Origin: Curvibacter lanceolatus ATCC 14669
GTDB taxonomy: Bacteria > Pseudomonadota > Gammaproteobacteria > Burkholderiales > Burkholderiaceae_C
Direction of reading: 5' to 3'
DNA: 64,000 bases
NCBI RefSeq assembly: GCF_000381265.1
Contig: NZ_KB906260.1
Location: 124,001-188,000 of the forward strand
Position 1 is the stretch's first letter; every line of letters starts with the position of its first letter. The notes under the pieces were generated by a model that was not told the DNA's origin, searched no databases, and saw only the letters and a list, made by a program, of their open reading frames with translations. A program made the position numbers and the translations under genes. Positions 1 to 9,140 of the stretch are shown in pieces.

Positions 1-950
1 ACCTTCTGGGCCTCGGCCAGCGAGCCGAAGTAGTCCGACACGGCAAACAGCTGGATGGGCTTGAAGACGTCGGCGTGCTTTTTCAGCACCGCCGCCGAGC
101 GCGGGCGCAGGGCATGCTTGGCCGCGATTTCCTGCGCCTCTTCGGAGTACAGGTAATCCAGGTAGGCCTTGGCCAGCTCACCCGTGCCCTTCTTGGCCAC
201 GGTGCGCTCCACCACCGCCACCGGGTTCTCGGCAATGATGCTGATCGAAGGGTGCACCGCATCCACCTTGCCGGCGCCAAACTCACGGTCCACCGACACC
301 ACCTCGGATTCGAAGGTGACCAGCACGTCGCCGATGTTGCGCTGCAGGAAGATGGTGGTGGCATCGCGCCCGCCCTTGGCCAGCACCGGCACGTTCTTGT
401 ACAGCTTGCTGACAAATTCGGCCGCCTGGGCGTCGGTGCCGCCCTTCTTGCGCACATAGCCCCAGGCGGCCAGGTAGGCCATGCGGCCATTGCCGCCCGT
501 CTTGGGGTTGACCACGATGACCTGGATGCCGGGCTTGATCAGGTCGTCCCAGTCCTTGATGTTCTTGGGGTTGCCATTGCGGGTCAGGAACAGCATGGTC
601 GAGGTGGTGGGCGAGGCATTGCCCGGAAAGCGCTTGGCCCAGTCCTTGGCCACCACGCCGGTGCTGGCCAGGAAGTCGACATCGGTGGTGGTGTTCATGG
701 TCACCACGTCGGCGTCCAGCCCGTCGTTCACGGCCCGCGCCTGGGCGCTGGAGCCGCCGTGGGCCTGGTCGATCTTCACGTCCTTGCCGGTGGTCTTCTT
801 CCAGTGCGCCACAAAGGCCGTGTTGTAGTCTTTGTAGAACTCGCGAGCCACGTCGTAGGACGCGTTGAGCAAGGTGGTGGTCTGCGCGCCAGCCAGCGAG
901 CCGGTGGCCAACACCAGGGAGGCCAGAGCCAGTTTGATTTTTGTCTTCAT
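1..950 (-). CDS. sbp: Sulfate ABC transporter substrate-binding protein (3' end outside window)
   Basis: Periplasmic protein that binds sulfate (or thiosulfate) and delivers it to the CysTWA-type ABC importer. Reading the minus strand from the ATG at 950 gives MKTKIKLALASLVLATGS, a classic Sec signal peptide ending LAGAQ, then TTLLNASYDVAREFYKDYN, a signature of the Sbp/CysP family. Further in, GGSSAQARAV and the TTTDVDFL/NPKTGGNGR blocks that line the sulfate pocket are present. The reading frame is open to base 1, so roughly 315 residues are here and only the last few are missing. The start lies 2 bases after the stop of the hydrolase gene upstream, so the two are probably co-transcribed. 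Permease genes presumably follow outside the window. Confidence 0.93.
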   Translation of the reverse strand, partial: MKTKIKLALASLVLATGSLAGAQTTTLLNASYDVAREFYKDYNTAFVAHWKKTTGKDVKIDQAHGGSSAQARAVNDGLDADVVTMNTTTDVDFLASTGVVAKDWAKRFPGNASPTTSTMLFLTRNGNPKNIKDWDDLIKPGIQVIVVNPKTGGNGRMAYLAAWGYVRKKGGTDAQAAEFVSKLYKNVPVLAKGGRDATTIFLQRNIGDVLVTFESEVVSVDREFGAGKVDAVHPSISIIAENPVAVVERTVAKKGTGELAKAYLDYLYSEEAQEIAAKHALRPRSAAVLKKHADVFKPIQLFAVSDYFGSLAEAQK

Positions 951-952
951 GG

Positions 953-1534
953 TCATTCTTGTGTCGAGGAAACAGGGTGTGGGGTGGCAGCCTGGCCCAA
1001 GGCCAGATCACCTGCCAGGGATTGCAACAAGGCCAGGCCCAGGGGCCACTCGCCATGCCCGGACTCCACGTTGATGTGGCCGGCGTCCTGCAAGCGAACG
1101 AACTCGCTGCCCCAGGACCGCGCATAGGCGCCGGCCAGCCGGATCGGGCAGAACGGGTCGTTGCTGCTGGCCACGAGGATACTGCGGTAGGGCAAACGCT
1201 CACACGGTGCGGGGGCAAAATCGCTGAGCACGGCGCGCCGCTCCGGATCGGCCGGCGCCACCAGCAACGCGCCCTGGATGCGGTCACGCAAATCGGAGGG
1301 CAAATGCACGGCGGCCATGCAACCGAGGCTGTGTGCCACCAGAACCACCGGCGCACCGGCTGCCTCGATGGTCTCGCCCAGGGTGCGCACCCAGGCGGCC
1401 CGGCTGGGGGTGATCCAGTCATCCTGGCGCACGCGCCGGGCGCCCGGCAGGCGATCGGCCCACAGGGTCTGCCAATGGCCGGGGCCGGAATCGCGCCAGC
1501 CCGGCACGATGATCACAGGGGTCGACGATGCCAT
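953..1534 (-). CDS. Small alpha/beta serine hydrolase, RBBP9/YdeN family
   Basis: 193-residue cytosolic protein with the features of the RBBP9/YdeN serine-hydrolase family: an opening VIIVPGWRDSGPGHWQTLW, the nucleophile elbow AHSLGC (Ser about residue 70), a later SSNDPFC block holding the acidic residue, and a C-terminal DAGHINVESG with the catalytic histidine. Length fits the family, about 180-200. Substrate unknown. It is the first gene of an apparent operon, with only 2 bases to the sulfate-binding protein, so its expression is likely tied to sulfur supply. A link to organosulfur esters would be a guess. The ATG at 1534 is the only good start. Confidence 0.85.
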   Translation of the reverse strand: MASSTPVIIVPGWRDSGPGHWQTLWADRLPGARRVRQDDWITPSRAAWVRTLGETIEAAGAPVVLVAHSLGCMAAVHLPSDLRDRIQGALLVAPADPERRAVLSDFAPAPCERLPYRSILVASSNDPFCPIRLAGAYARSWGSEFVRLQDAGHINVESGHGEWPLGLALLQSLAGDLALGQAATPHPVSSTQE

Positions 1535-1661
1535 CGCCTCAGCCCTGCACCGGGGCGCTCAACACCCAGGAGGTTCGTGGGGCAAAAGGTAGGCAAGGCT
1601 TCATGCAAACATCCTGATCTAGAGAGTGGGACGGATTCTGCGAACAAGCGCTTAAAACGAG

Positions 1662-1700
1662 AACGAATAGTTCGTTGTTTGTTTATGCGATTTTTCGCAT
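1662..1700. promoter_or_regulatory. Two short inverted repeats in the divergent hydrolase/azoR intergenic region
   Basis: The gap 1535-1873 (339 bases) separates divergent genes and holds no convincing coding sequence. It contains AACGAA-TAG-TTCGTT (1662-1676) and ATGCGA-TTTT-TCGCAT (1685-1700), two perfect 6-bp inverted repeats 8 bases apart. The second overlaps TTATGCG (1683-1689), the complement of CGCATAA, which recurs before the ssu and cys operons. These look like operator half-sites, possibly for a CysB-type LysR regulator. No clear sigma-70 boxes were found. Confidence 0.4.
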
Positions 1701-1873
1701 GAAGAACCCCGCCAGCGCGGACCTTGGGCCCCTCAGGCGCCGAGCCCAGCACTCGATTGGACTCACCAGTGGAACAATGCATTGCAAAAAAGCCGGCTTA
1801 TCAGCGATTGGCGTGCCTGTGACAATTCAGGTACCGCCCAACGGGCCCTTTTCTACCCTCGAAGGAAGACTCC

Positions 1874-2485
1874 ATGAAACTGCTTCACATCGACTCCAGC
1901 GTTCTCGGCGACAACTCGGTCTCGCGTCAACTGACCGCCCAGACCGTGGCCCAGTGGAAGGCACGCAACCCCGGCGCCGAAGTCAGCTACCTGGACGTGG
2001 CCGCACAAGCCCCCAGCCACCTGAACGCCGACTCGCTGGGCTTTCGCCTGCCCGCCGGCAGCGCGCTGACCGAAGTGCAGCAACGCGAAAACGCCGTCTC
2101 TGAAGCCCTGGTGACCCAGTTCCTGGCGGCCGACGTGATCGTGGTGGGTGCCCCGCTGTACAACTTCAGCATCCCCAGCCAGCTCAAGGCCTGGATCGAC
2201 CGCATCTGCCAGGTGGGCCGCACCTTCAAGTACACCGACAAGGGCCCCCAAGGCCTGGCCGGCGGCAAGACCGTGATTGTGGTGTCGACCCGCGGTGGCA
2301 AGTACTCGATCTCGGAAGCCGGCAACGCCATGGAACACCAGGAAAGCTACCTCAAGACCGTGTTCGGCTTCCTGGGCATCACCGATGTGCGCATCGTGCG
2401 CGCCGAAGGCCTGAACATGGGCCCAGAGGTCAAGGCCGAAGCCCTGGGCTCCGCCGAGAAAGACCTGGCCACCGCCCTGGCCTGA
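1874..2485 (+). CDS. azoR: FMN-dependent NADH:quinone oxidoreductase / azoreductase
   Basis: 203-residue flavodoxin-fold enzyme of the AzoR (AcpD) family, which uses NADH and FMN to reduce quinones and azo compounds in the cytosol. Family marks: start [18 protein letters not shown] (FMN phosphate loop), [19 protein letters not shown] around residues 95-113, the STRGGKYS loop near 140, and the [11 protein letters not shown]-terminal block. Length equals the E. coli protein's size class. The start is supported by AAGGAAG 7 bases upstream. Monocistronic: divergent promoter region before it, a rho-independent terminator after it. Confidence 0.95.
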   Translation: MKLLHIDSSVLGDNSVSRQLTAQTVAQWKARNPGAEVSYLDVAAQAPSHLNADSLGFRLPAGSALTEVQQRENAVSEALVTQFLAADVIVVGAPLYNFSIPSQLKAWIDRICQVGRTFKYTDKGPQGLAGGKTVIVVSTRGGKYSISEAGNAMEHQESYLKTVFGFLGITDVRIVRAEGLNMGPEVKAEALGSAEKDLATALA

Positions 2486-2521
2486 TGGCGCAGCGGCCCC
2501 GATGGCCGCCCTGCCCGCCCC

Positions 2522-2548
2522 AGCCCACCTGCCGGTGGGCTTTTTTTT
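2522..2548 (+). terminator. Rho-independent terminator of azoR
   Basis: Stem AGCCCACC / GGTGGGCT (2522-2541) with a TGCC loop, followed by an uninterrupted T run to 2548, 37 bases after the azoR stop codon. Confidence 0.9.
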
Positions 2549-2568
2549 GACTCAGTGCGCCACGCGCT

Positions 2569-3048
2569 CTAGTCAGCCAGTTGAAAGCGCCTCAGCATGC
2601 GCACCAGCCGCCCGGGTTCGTGCAGGCTGAAGACCTTGCGGGCATGTTCGGGCACATGCCAGACCGCGCGTGTGCCGGCGATGAAGGTGGCCGTGTCACC
2701 CGGCTTGAGGGTGAATTCACGCCCCTGGTATTTCACCTCCACCGCCCCCTCCAGCAGGTGCACGGTTTCGTCGACACCAAACTGCCACTCGAAGGTGCTG
2801 GGGCCATCACAGGCCCACAGGCCGGTGGTGGTGCGCCCATCAGCAGATTTTCTGATCTCGGTGGCACGGAAGTTCGGGGTGCCCTCAAGCACCCACTCAG
2901 GGTTCACTTTGAGGGACGTCAAGGGACGGTGAATGGAAGACACTGACGCCGGTTCGGCATGGCGCAGGTAGGCCACGCCATCCCAGGCGGCCACCAAGGC
3001 CAAGGCTGTCAGTGCCCCTCCCAGAGCAACAAGCAGATTTTTTTTCAT
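2569..3048 (-). CDS. Membrane-anchored or exported cupin-domain protein
   Basis: 159 residues. An N-terminal hydrophobic stretch (MKKNLLVALGGALTALALVA) acts as signal anchor or signal peptide. The rest is a single cupin of the ureidoglycine-aminohydrolase-like (EutQ/DUF861) type: WQFGVDETVHLLEGAVEV followed by FTLKPGDTATFIAGTRAVWH, the two conserved beta-barrel motifs. Only part of the usual metal-binding histidine set is visible, so catalysis is uncertain. It is convergent with azoR and separated by the terminator. Function not recognised; a periplasmic sensing or binding role is possible. Confidence 0.75.
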   Translation of the reverse strand: MKKNLLVALGGALTALALVAAWDGVAYLRHAEPASVSSIHRPLTSLKVNPEWVLEGTPNFRATEIRKSADGRTTTGLWACDGPSTFEWQFGVDETVHLLEGAVEVKYQGREFTLKPGDTATFIAGTRAVWHVPEHARKVFSLHEPGRLVRMLRRFQLAD

Positions 3049-3121
3049 GACGGTTTCGATTATGCCGAAACCGTCACAAAGTTAACGCCTTGTAAAAGCG
3101 TCAACTGGCAAGTGCCTGTGT

Positions 3122-4420
3122 TCAGACTTGGTCAAGGGCCTGCGCCAGATCGGCCAGCAGGTCGTCGGCATGCTCGATGCCCACGCACAGGCGCACCGTG
3201 TCTTCACCCACGCCCGACTTCTTCAGCTCTTCAGGCGACAGTTGGCGGTGGGTGGTCGAGGCCGGGTGGGTGGCCAGCGACTTGGCGTCACCGATGTTGA
3301 CCAGACGGGTGAAGAGTTGCAGCGCATCGAGGAAGCGCGCACCGGCCTCACGCCCGCCGCCGCTGCTGGCCTTGACGCCGAAGGTCAGCAGGCCGGAAGG
3401 CTTGCCGCCCAGGTATTTTTGCGCCAGCGCGTAGTCCACATTGCCCGGCAGGCCGGCGTAGTTGACCCAGCCCACCTTGGGGTGCTTTTCAAGAAACTGG
3501 GCCACCTTCAAGGTGTTGTCGTTGATGCGGTCCATGCGCAAGGCCAGGGTCTCGATGCCTTGCAGGATCAGGAAGGCGTTGAAGGGCGACAGGGCCGCAC
3601 CCATGTTGCGCAGCGGCACCACGCGGGCCCGGCCGATGTAGGCGGCGGCGCCCAGGGCCTCGGTGTAGACCACGCCGTGGTAGCTGACGTCGGGCTCATT
3701 GAGGCGCTTGAAACGCTCTTTGTGCTGGGCCCAGGGGAACTTGCCTGAGTCGACAATCGCGCCGCCAATGCTGGTGCCGTGGCCGCCCAGGTACTTGGTG
3801 AGCGAGTGCACCACGATGTCGGCACCGTGCTCGAAGGGGCGCAGCAGGTAGGGCGTGGCCACCGTGTTGTCGACGATCAGCGGCACGCCATGGCGGTGAG
3901 CGATCTCGGCCACGCGGGCGATGTCGGTGACATTGCCCTGCGGGTTGCCCAGCGATTCGACAAACACCGCCTTGGTGCGCTCATCGATCAGCGCCTCGAA
4001 GCTGGCCGGGTCGCGGTGGTCGGCAAAGCGGGTCGTGATGCCGTACTGGGGCAGCGTGTGGGCAAACAGGTTGTAGGTGCCCCCGTACAGCGCGGTGGAC
4101 GACACGATGTTGTCGCCGGCCTCGGCAATGGTCTGGATGGCGTAGGTGACCGCCGCCTGGCCCGAGGCCACGGCCAGGGCACCAATGCCCCCCTCCAGGG
4201 CCGCAACCCGCTTTTCCAGCACGTCGGTGGTGGGGTTCATGATGCGGGTGTAGATGTTGCCCGGGACCTTCAGGTCAAACAGGTCGGCGCCGTGCTGGGC
4301 GCTGTCGAAGGCATAGGCTGCTGTCTGGTAGATGGGCACCGCCACCGCCTTGGTGGTGGGGTCGGGCGAGTAGCCCGCGTGGACCGACAGGGTTTCGAAT
4401 TTCCAGTTTTCAGAAGACAT
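3122..4420 (-). CDS. metY: O-acetylhomoserine aminocarboxypropyltransferase (sulfhydrylase)
   Basis: 432-residue PLP enzyme of the Cys/Met metabolism family that makes homocysteine from O-acetylhomoserine and sulfide, the direct-sulfhydrylation route to methionine. The Schiff-base lysine is in [11 protein letters not shown] (K209); the PLP-phosphate loop ASGQAA is near residue 85 and the [12 protein letters not shown] block near 185. Length (about 430) separates MetY from the roughly 390-residue MetB/MetC/MetZ enzymes. It lies 160 bases downstream of metQ in the same direction, so it may be transcribed with metNIQ or from its own promoter in that gap. An 8-bp stem just past metQ (4562-4581, AGCCCGTG/CACGGGCT) has no T run. 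Confidence 0.93.
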   Translation of the reverse strand: MSSENWKFETLSVHAGYSPDPTTKAVAVPIYQTAAYAFDSAQHGADLFDLKVPGNIYTRIMNPTTDVLEKRVAALEGGIGALAVASGQAAVTYAIQTIAEAGDNIVSSTALYGGTYNLFAHTLPQYGITTRFADHRDPASFEALIDERTKAVFVESLGNPQGNVTDIARVAEIAHRHGVPLIVDNTVATPYLLRPFEHGADIVVHSLTKYLGGHGTSIGGAIVDSGKFPWAQHKERFKRLNEPDVSYHGVVYTEALGAAAYIGRARVVPLRNMGAALSPFNAFLILQGIETLALRMDRINDNTLKVAQFLEKHPKVGWVNYAGLPGNVDYALAQKYLGGKPSGLLTFGVKASSGGGREAGARFLDALQLFTRLVNIGDAKSLATHPASTTHRQLSPEELKKSGVGEDTVRLCVGIEHADDLLADLAQALDQV

Positions 4421-4579
4421 CTCGGGCTTTCTATGAGCAAGTGAACGGACCGGCCTCCCCGGTCATCGATGCGCCCCACAGGGGGCTGCACCGATTGGAA
4501 CACCGCCAGCCCGGGGGGCTTACGACGTTTTCCCTGCTTGCTTATTCGAAGTCCGCGAAGCCCGTGATGTCACACGGGC

Positions 4580-5386
4580 TCAGAAGCCGGCCAGCACCGA
4601 GCCCTTGAACTCGCTCTGGATGAACTTGCGCGTGTCCTCCGAGTGGTAGGCCTTGAGCAGCTTGGCCACCCAGGGCTTGTCCTTGTCCTGCTCGCGCACG
4701 GCAATGATGTTCACGTAGGGGCTCTTGGCGTTTTCCTGGGCGATGGCGTCCTTGCCCGGGGTCAGGCCGGCCGACAGGGCAAAGTTGGTGTTGATGGCCG
4801 CGGCGTCGAGGTCATCCAGGGCCCGGGGCAGTTGCGCCGCCTCGAGCTCGATGAACTTGAGCTTTTTCGGGTTGTCGATCACGTCCAGCGGCGTGGCTTT
4901 CAAGCCAGCCTCAGGGCGCAGCTTGATCAGCCCCTGGTCCTGCAGCACCAGCAGCACGCGGCCACCGTTGGTGGGGTCGTTGGGCAGGCCGAAACGGGCA
5001 CCGGGCTTGAGTTCAGCCAGGGCCTTGATCTTCTTCGAATAGATGCCGATCGGGTAGTTGACGGTGTAGCCCACCGAGACGATCTTGTAGCCGCGGTCCT
5101 TCACCTGCTGGTCCAGGAAAGGCTTGTGCTGGTAGCTGTTGGCGTCCAGGTCGCCCGAGGCCAGCGCGGCGTTGGGCTGGATGTAGTCGCTGAACTCGAC
5201 GATCTGGATCTTCAGGCCGTCCTTTTCGGCCACTTTCTTGACCTGCTCCATGATCTGGGCGTGCGGGCCTGCGGTGACGCCGATCTTGAGGGGTTTGTCC
5301 TGGGCCAGGCTCAGGCCGGTGGACAGTGCGGTAGAGAGTGCGGCGGCAGCCAGCACCAGGGATTTGAGGGCGAAACGCTTGTTCAT
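4580..5386 (-). CDS. metQ: Methionine ABC transporter substrate-binding protein (NLPA family)
   Basis: 268-residue periplasmic binding protein of the MetQ/NlpA family, capturing D/L-methionine for MetNI. Signal peptide MNKRFALKSLVLAAAAL... followed by GVTAGPHAQIMEQVKKVAEK and the NDPTNGGRVLLVLQ block typical of the family. There is no cysteine at the cleavage region (LSLAQDK), so it looks soluble rather than lipidated. The start at 5386 is preferred over a longer ORF because AAGGAAA lies just upstream and the signal peptide begins there. Third gene of metN-metI-metQ. Confidence 0.93.
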   Translation of the reverse strand: MNKRFALKSLVLAAAALSTALSTGLSLAQDKPLKIGVTAGPHAQIMEQVKKVAEKDGLKIQIVEFSDYIQPNAALASGDLDANSYQHKPFLDQQVKDRGYKIVSVGYTVNYPIGIYSKKIKALAELKPGARFGLPNDPTNGGRVLLVLQDQGLIKLRPEAGLKATPLDVIDNPKKLKFIELEAAQLPRALDDLDAAAINTNFALSAGLTPGKDAIAQENAKSPYVNIIAVREQDKDKPWVAKLLKAYHSEDTRKFIQSEFKGSVLAGF

Positions 5387-5447
5387 GGGATTTCCTTGTG
5401 AGAAAGAGGAGGTCGAGAGGGGTGCTGTCAGCACCCCAGGGGGTTCA

Positions 5448-6113
5448 TCAACGGTGGGCCAGGCGGCGCACCAGCCAGTCGCCGATGCTTTGCAGCGCCT
5501 GCACGAAAACGATCAGCACCAGCACCACCACGGCCATCACCTCGGGCAAAAAGCGCTGGTAGCCGTAGCGGATGCCCAGGTCGCCCAGGCCACCACCACC
5601 AATGGCACCCGCCATGGCCGAGTAGCCGGTCAGGCTGACCAGGGTGATGGTGATGCCGGCCACGATGCCCGGCAGGGCCTCGGGCAGCAGCACCTTGAAC
5701 ACGATCTGGCGCGTGCTGGCGCCCATGGCCTGGGCGGCCTCGATCAGGCCGCCATCCACCTCGCGCAGCGAGGCCTCGATCAGCCGGGCCGCAAACGGGG
5801 CGGCGGCCAGCGTCAGGGGCACCACGGCGGCCGCGGTGCCGATGGACGAGCCCGTCAGCAAGCGGGTCAACGGAATCACGGCCACCAGCAGGATGATGAA
5901 GGGGGTGGAACGCACCGCGTTCACCACCGTGCCCACCAGGCGGTTGGTCCAGCGGTTCTCCAGCACCCCGCCGGCATCGGTCAGGCGCAGGTACACGCCC
6001 AGGGGCAGGCCGATCAAGGTGCCCAGCAGGCCCGAGATGCCCACCATCAGCACCGTCTCCCAGAATGAATCGAGCATGAGCTGCAGCAGCTCGGCGGTGA
6101 AGCGGTCAAACAT
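5448..6113 (-). CDS. metI: Methionine ABC transporter permease
   Basis: 221-residue inner-membrane permease with five predicted membrane segments (for example [18 protein letters not shown] and [18 protein letters not shown]). The EAA-type cytoplasmic loop [20 protein letters not shown] (about residues 130-150) is the contact for the ATPase MetN. Length matches MetI of E. coli. The ATG overlaps the end of metN by 8 bases, a sign of translational coupling; metQ follows 61 bases later. Confidence 0.95.
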   Translation of the reverse strand: MFDRFTAELLQLMLDSFWETVLMVGISGLLGTLIGLPLGVYLRLTDAGGVLENRWTNRLVGTVVNAVRSTPFIILLVAVIPLTRLLTGSSIGTAAAVVPLTLAAAPFAARLIEASLREVDGGLIEAAQAMGASTRQIVFKVLLPEALPGIVAGITITLVSLTGYSAMAGAIGGGGLGDLGIRYGYQRFLPEVMAVVVLVLIVFVQALQSIGDWLVRRLAHR

Positions 6114-7146
6114 GGCTCAGCTCCTCCACCTGCAGGCCGGCGAGGCGCCAGTGCGCCACCGCCTCGGCCACCCGGCCGGACGGGCCGCGCGCCAGCAGCG
6201 ACAGTGAGCCGAAGGGCTCGCCATGCACCTCATCGACCTGGCCGTGCACGATGCTCAGGTCCAGATCGAAACGGCGCACCGCTTCGGACAGGATGGGGCG
6301 CTCGCCCTCGGCGCCGGCAAACACCAGGCGCAGCAGACGGGCGCTGTGATCGGGGTCGGCCGCCAGCTGGGCGCGCACCCGCTCACGCACCGCCTCGGGC
6401 AGGGCCTGGGGCACCACGTCTTCGATCAGGCTGCGGGTCAGCGCCTGCTGGGGTTGGCTGAACACCTGCAGCACCGGGCCGCTTTCGATGATGCGGCCCG
6501 CATCGATCACGGCCACCCGGTCGGCCACCTGCTTGATCACCTGCATCTGGTGCGTGATCAGCACGATGGTCAGGCCCAGCTCGCGGTTGATGTCGCGCAG
6601 CAGGCCCAGGATGGAGCGGGTGGTTTCGGGGTCGAGCGCCGAGGTGGCCTCGTCCGACAGCAGCACTTTGGGCTGGCTGGCCAGGGCCCGGGCAATGCCC
6701 ACACGCTGCTTTTGCCCACCGCTGAGCTGCGACGGAGAGCGCTCGCTGAAGGCCGCCAGGCCGACCAGCTCCAAAAGGGGTGACACACGTTCGCGGATGC
6801 GGCGCGCATCCCAGCCCGCCAGTTCCAGCGGCAGGGCCACGTTGTCGAACACCGTGCGTGACGAGAGCAGGTTGAAGTGCTGGAAGATCATGCCGATGTC
6901 GCGCCGGGCCTCGCGCAGCTCGGCGTCGTTGAGCGCCAGCAGATCGCGCCCGGCCACCTTGACGCTGCCGCGCACCGGGCGGTTCAGCAGGTTGATGGTG
7001 CGCACCAGCGAGCTTTTGCCCGCGCCACTGCGCCCGATGATGCCGAACACCTCGCCGGCCGCGATGCGCAGGTCGATGCCGCGCAAGGCCTCCACCGGGC
7101 CTTGTGGGCCGGGGTAGGTCTGGTAGATACCTTCTAAATCGATCAT
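6106..7146 (-). CDS. metN: Methionine ABC transporter ATP-binding protein
   Basis: 346-residue ATPase of the MetNIQ importer. Walker [10 protein letters not shown] (about residues 38-46), ABC signature [15 protein letters not shown], Walker [13 protein letters not shown] and the H-loop ITHQM are all present. After the nucleotide-binding domain comes a C-terminal NIL-type regulatory domain (from about residue 270, ending [12 protein letters not shown]), which in E. coli MetN binds methionine and shuts transport down. First gene of the operon. Upstream, 7200-7290 is AT-rich with GTTAAC and TTATATAACG elements and is the probable promoter. Confidence 0.96.
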   Translation of the reverse strand: MIDLEGIYQTYPGPQGPVEALRGIDLRIAAGEVFGIIGRSGAGKSSLVRTINLLNRPVRGSVKVAGRDLLALNDAELREARRDIGMIFQHFNLLSSRTVFDNVALPLELAGWDARRIRERVSPLLELVGLAAFSERSPSQLSGGQKQRVGIARALASQPKVLLSDEATSALDPETTRSILGLLRDINRELGLTIVLITHQMQVIKQVADRVAVIDAGRIIESGPVLQVFSQPQQALTRSLIEDVVPQALPEAVRERVRAQLAADPDHSARLLRLVFAGAEGERPILSEAVRRFDLDLSIVHGQVDEVHGEPFGSLSLLARGPSGRVAEAVAHWRLAGLQVEELSHV

Positions 7147-7331
7147 GAAACCCTGTTCAACGGTCTGTCGCCCCGACGGGAGGCCGGAGGAAGGCGTCGA
7201 ATTTAAGGGTTAACCCGCTGATCGCTAAATATTATTTAATTACGTCATCAAAACCAGGGTTTATATAACGCAATCGATCTGAGGGGCTGAAAAGGCAACG
7301 CGCAACGCCCCCCTGCCCCGGCTGTTCGGGT

Positions 7332-8168
7332 TCAGACCGCCCAACGCAGCCCATGCGCCGGCACACCCGGCCACTGGGGGTCGGCCGCTTCCGGCTCGGC
7401 GGCCTCGTGTTGCAACACCCGGTCAAGGATGCGCTTTTCGAGCGCCGCAAAGGCAGCGTCACCACGCGACCGCGGGCGCGCCAGGGGCACGCGCTCGTCC
7501 AGGGCGATGGCACCGTCTTCGATCAGGATCACGCGGTCGGCCAAGGCCACGGCCTCTTGCACATCGTGGGTGACCAGCAGGGCCGTGAAGCCGTGGCGGC
7601 GCCACAGGCCTTCGATCAGCTCATGCATCTCGATGCGGGTCAGGGCATCCAGGGCGCCCAGCGGTTCATCCAGCAGCAGCAGGCGCGGCTGGTGCACCAG
7701 GGCCCGGGCCAGGGCCACTCGCTGACGCTGCCCGCCCGACAGACGCGCCGGCCACTCGTTGGCCCGCTCGGCCAGGCCGACCTGGGCCAGCACGGCTTCG
7801 GCGCGCGGGCGTTGTTCTGGCGGCAGGCCCAGGGCCACGTTGTCGAGCACGCGCTTCCAGGGCAGCAGGCGCGAGTCCTGGAACATGATGCGGGTGTCGG
7901 GGTTGAGGCCGTTGACGGCCCGGCCGTCGATGTCCAACTGGCCACGGGTGGCCGACTCCAGGCCGGCCACCAGGCGCAGCAAGGTGCTCTTGCCGCAGCC
8001 GCTGCGGCCCACGATGGCGACAAACTCGCCGGGTTCGATGTTCAGGTCGGCCTGGCGCAGCACTTCGCGCTCGCCGTAGCGCTTGGTCAGGCCGCGCAGC
8101 TTGAGGCGCACGCCGCCGGAAGAGGTGTTGGAAGAGATTTTGGAGGGAGCGGTGCTCATGTCAGCCAT
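7332..8168 (-). CDS. ssuB: Aliphatic sulfonate ABC transporter ATP-binding protein
   Basis: 278-residue ABC ATPase energising alkanesulfonate import. Walker [10 protein letters not shown] near residue 57, Q-loop [13 protein letters not shown], signature [15 protein letters not shown], Walker [13 protein letters not shown] and H-loop [10 protein letters not shown]. The Q-loop SRLLPW wording is typical of the SsuB/TauB/nitrate-sulfonate subfamily. It is the last gene of ssuE-ssuA-ssuD-ssuC-ssuB and starts 39 bases after the ssuC stop. Confidence 0.94.
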   Translation of the reverse strand: MADMSTAPSKISSNTSSGGVRLKLRGLTKRYGEREVLRQADLNIEPGEFVAIVGRSGCGKSTLLRLVAGLESATRGQLDIDGRAVNGLNPDTRIMFQDSRLLPWKRVLDNVALGLPPEQRPRAEAVLAQVGLAERANEWPARLSGGQRQRVALARALVHQPRLLLLDEPLGALDALTRIEMHELIEGLWRRHGFTALLVTHDVQEAVALADRVILIEDGAIALDERVPLARPRSRGDAAFAALEKRILDRVLQHEAAEPEAADPQWPGVPAHGLRWAV

Positions 8169-8207
8169 CCTGGGGGGTGAATCAGTCGATCAATCAAGGC
8201 GGCGCAA

Positions 8208-9122
8208 TCAGGCGCTCTTCTGGTAGCCGGGGTGCCAGCGCAGCCAGTAGCGCTCCAGCCCCTTGGCGAACAGGTCGGCCAGCTTGCCCAGCAAGGCATA
8301 CAGCAGGATGCCCACCAGCACGATGTCGGTCTGCAGGAACTCGCGGGCGTTCATGGTCAGGTAGCCAATGCCGGCCTGGGCCGAAATGGTCTCGGCCACG
8401 ATCAGGATCACCCACATCAGGCCCAGCGAGAAGCGCAGCCCCACCAGGATCGAGGACATGGCCCCGGGCAGCACGATCTGCCGGTACAGGGCCCAACGGC
8501 CCAGGCCGTAGGTGCGCCCCATCTCGATCAGGCCCGGGTCCACATTGCGGATGCCATGGAAGGTGTTGAGGTAGATCGGGAAGAACACCGACACCGCGAT
8601 CAGGAACAGCTTGGCCGTTTCATCGATGCCGAACCACAGGATCACCAGCGGGATCAGCGCCAGGGCGGGGATGTTGCGCACCATCTGCAACGTGGAGTCG
8701 AGCAGGGTCTCGGCCCAGCGCACCGAACCGGTCAACAGGCCCAGCAGCAGGCCCAGCCCGCCACCGATGGCCAGGCCGAGCAAGGCCCGGCCGGCACTGA
8801 CCTTGACGTGGGTCCAGAGCTCGCCCGAGGCGGTCAGCGTCCAGGCCGCCTTCAGCACATCGAGCGGGGCCGGCAGCACCCGGGTGGAGATCCAGCCCTG
8901 GGCTGAGGCGATCTGCCAGCCCACGATCAGGGCCACCGGCACCAGCCAGGGCAGCAGGCGCTGGCCCAGCTGGCGACTCACTTGGCGGCCCAGGCGCAGC
9001 AGCGCGGCCAGCACCGGGGCACCGGACTGGCCGGCGTTCAGAAAGCCCAGGCCGGGCGCATCAAAGGCCTCGGGCAGAGGGGCTGCATTCAGTTCACGTG
9101 CAGGGGAAGTCATGTCAGTCAC
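8208..9122 (-). CDS. ssuC: Aliphatic sulfonate ABC transporter permease
   Basis: 304-residue inner-membrane permease of the BPD_transp_1 superfamily. Several hydrophobic segments (such as LLPWLVPVALIVGWQIA and ALLGLAIGGGLGLLLGLL) and an EAA-like loop EMGRTYGLGRWALYRQIVLP at about residues 200-220. It carries a longer than usual cytoplasmic N-terminus (about 45 residues before the first helix; E. coli SsuC is 263 residues). It sits between ssuD (18 bases) and ssuB in the same transcription unit. Confidence 0.93.
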   Translation of the reverse strand: MTDMTSPARELNAAPLPEAFDAPGLGFLNAGQSGAPVLAALLRLGRQVSRQLGQRLLPWLVPVALIVGWQIASAQGWISTRVLPAPLDVLKAAWTLTASGELWTHVKVSAGRALLGLAIGGGLGLLLGLLTGSVRWAETLLDSTLQMVRNIPALALIPLVILWFGIDETAKLFLIAVSVFFPIYLNTFHGIRNVDPGLIEMGRTYGLGRWALYRQIVLPGAMSSILVGLRFSLGLMWVILIVAETISAQAGIGYLTMNAREFLQTDIVLVGILLYALLGKLADLFAKGLERYWLRWHPGYQKSA

Positions 9123-9140
9123 CTTGGTTCAGTCAACGGC

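Noticed and set aside
4421-4579. Possible SAM-type riboswitch before metY
   Set aside because: Looked for SAM-I/SAM-II consensus blocks in the 160-base gap; none match, only an 8-bp stem is present.
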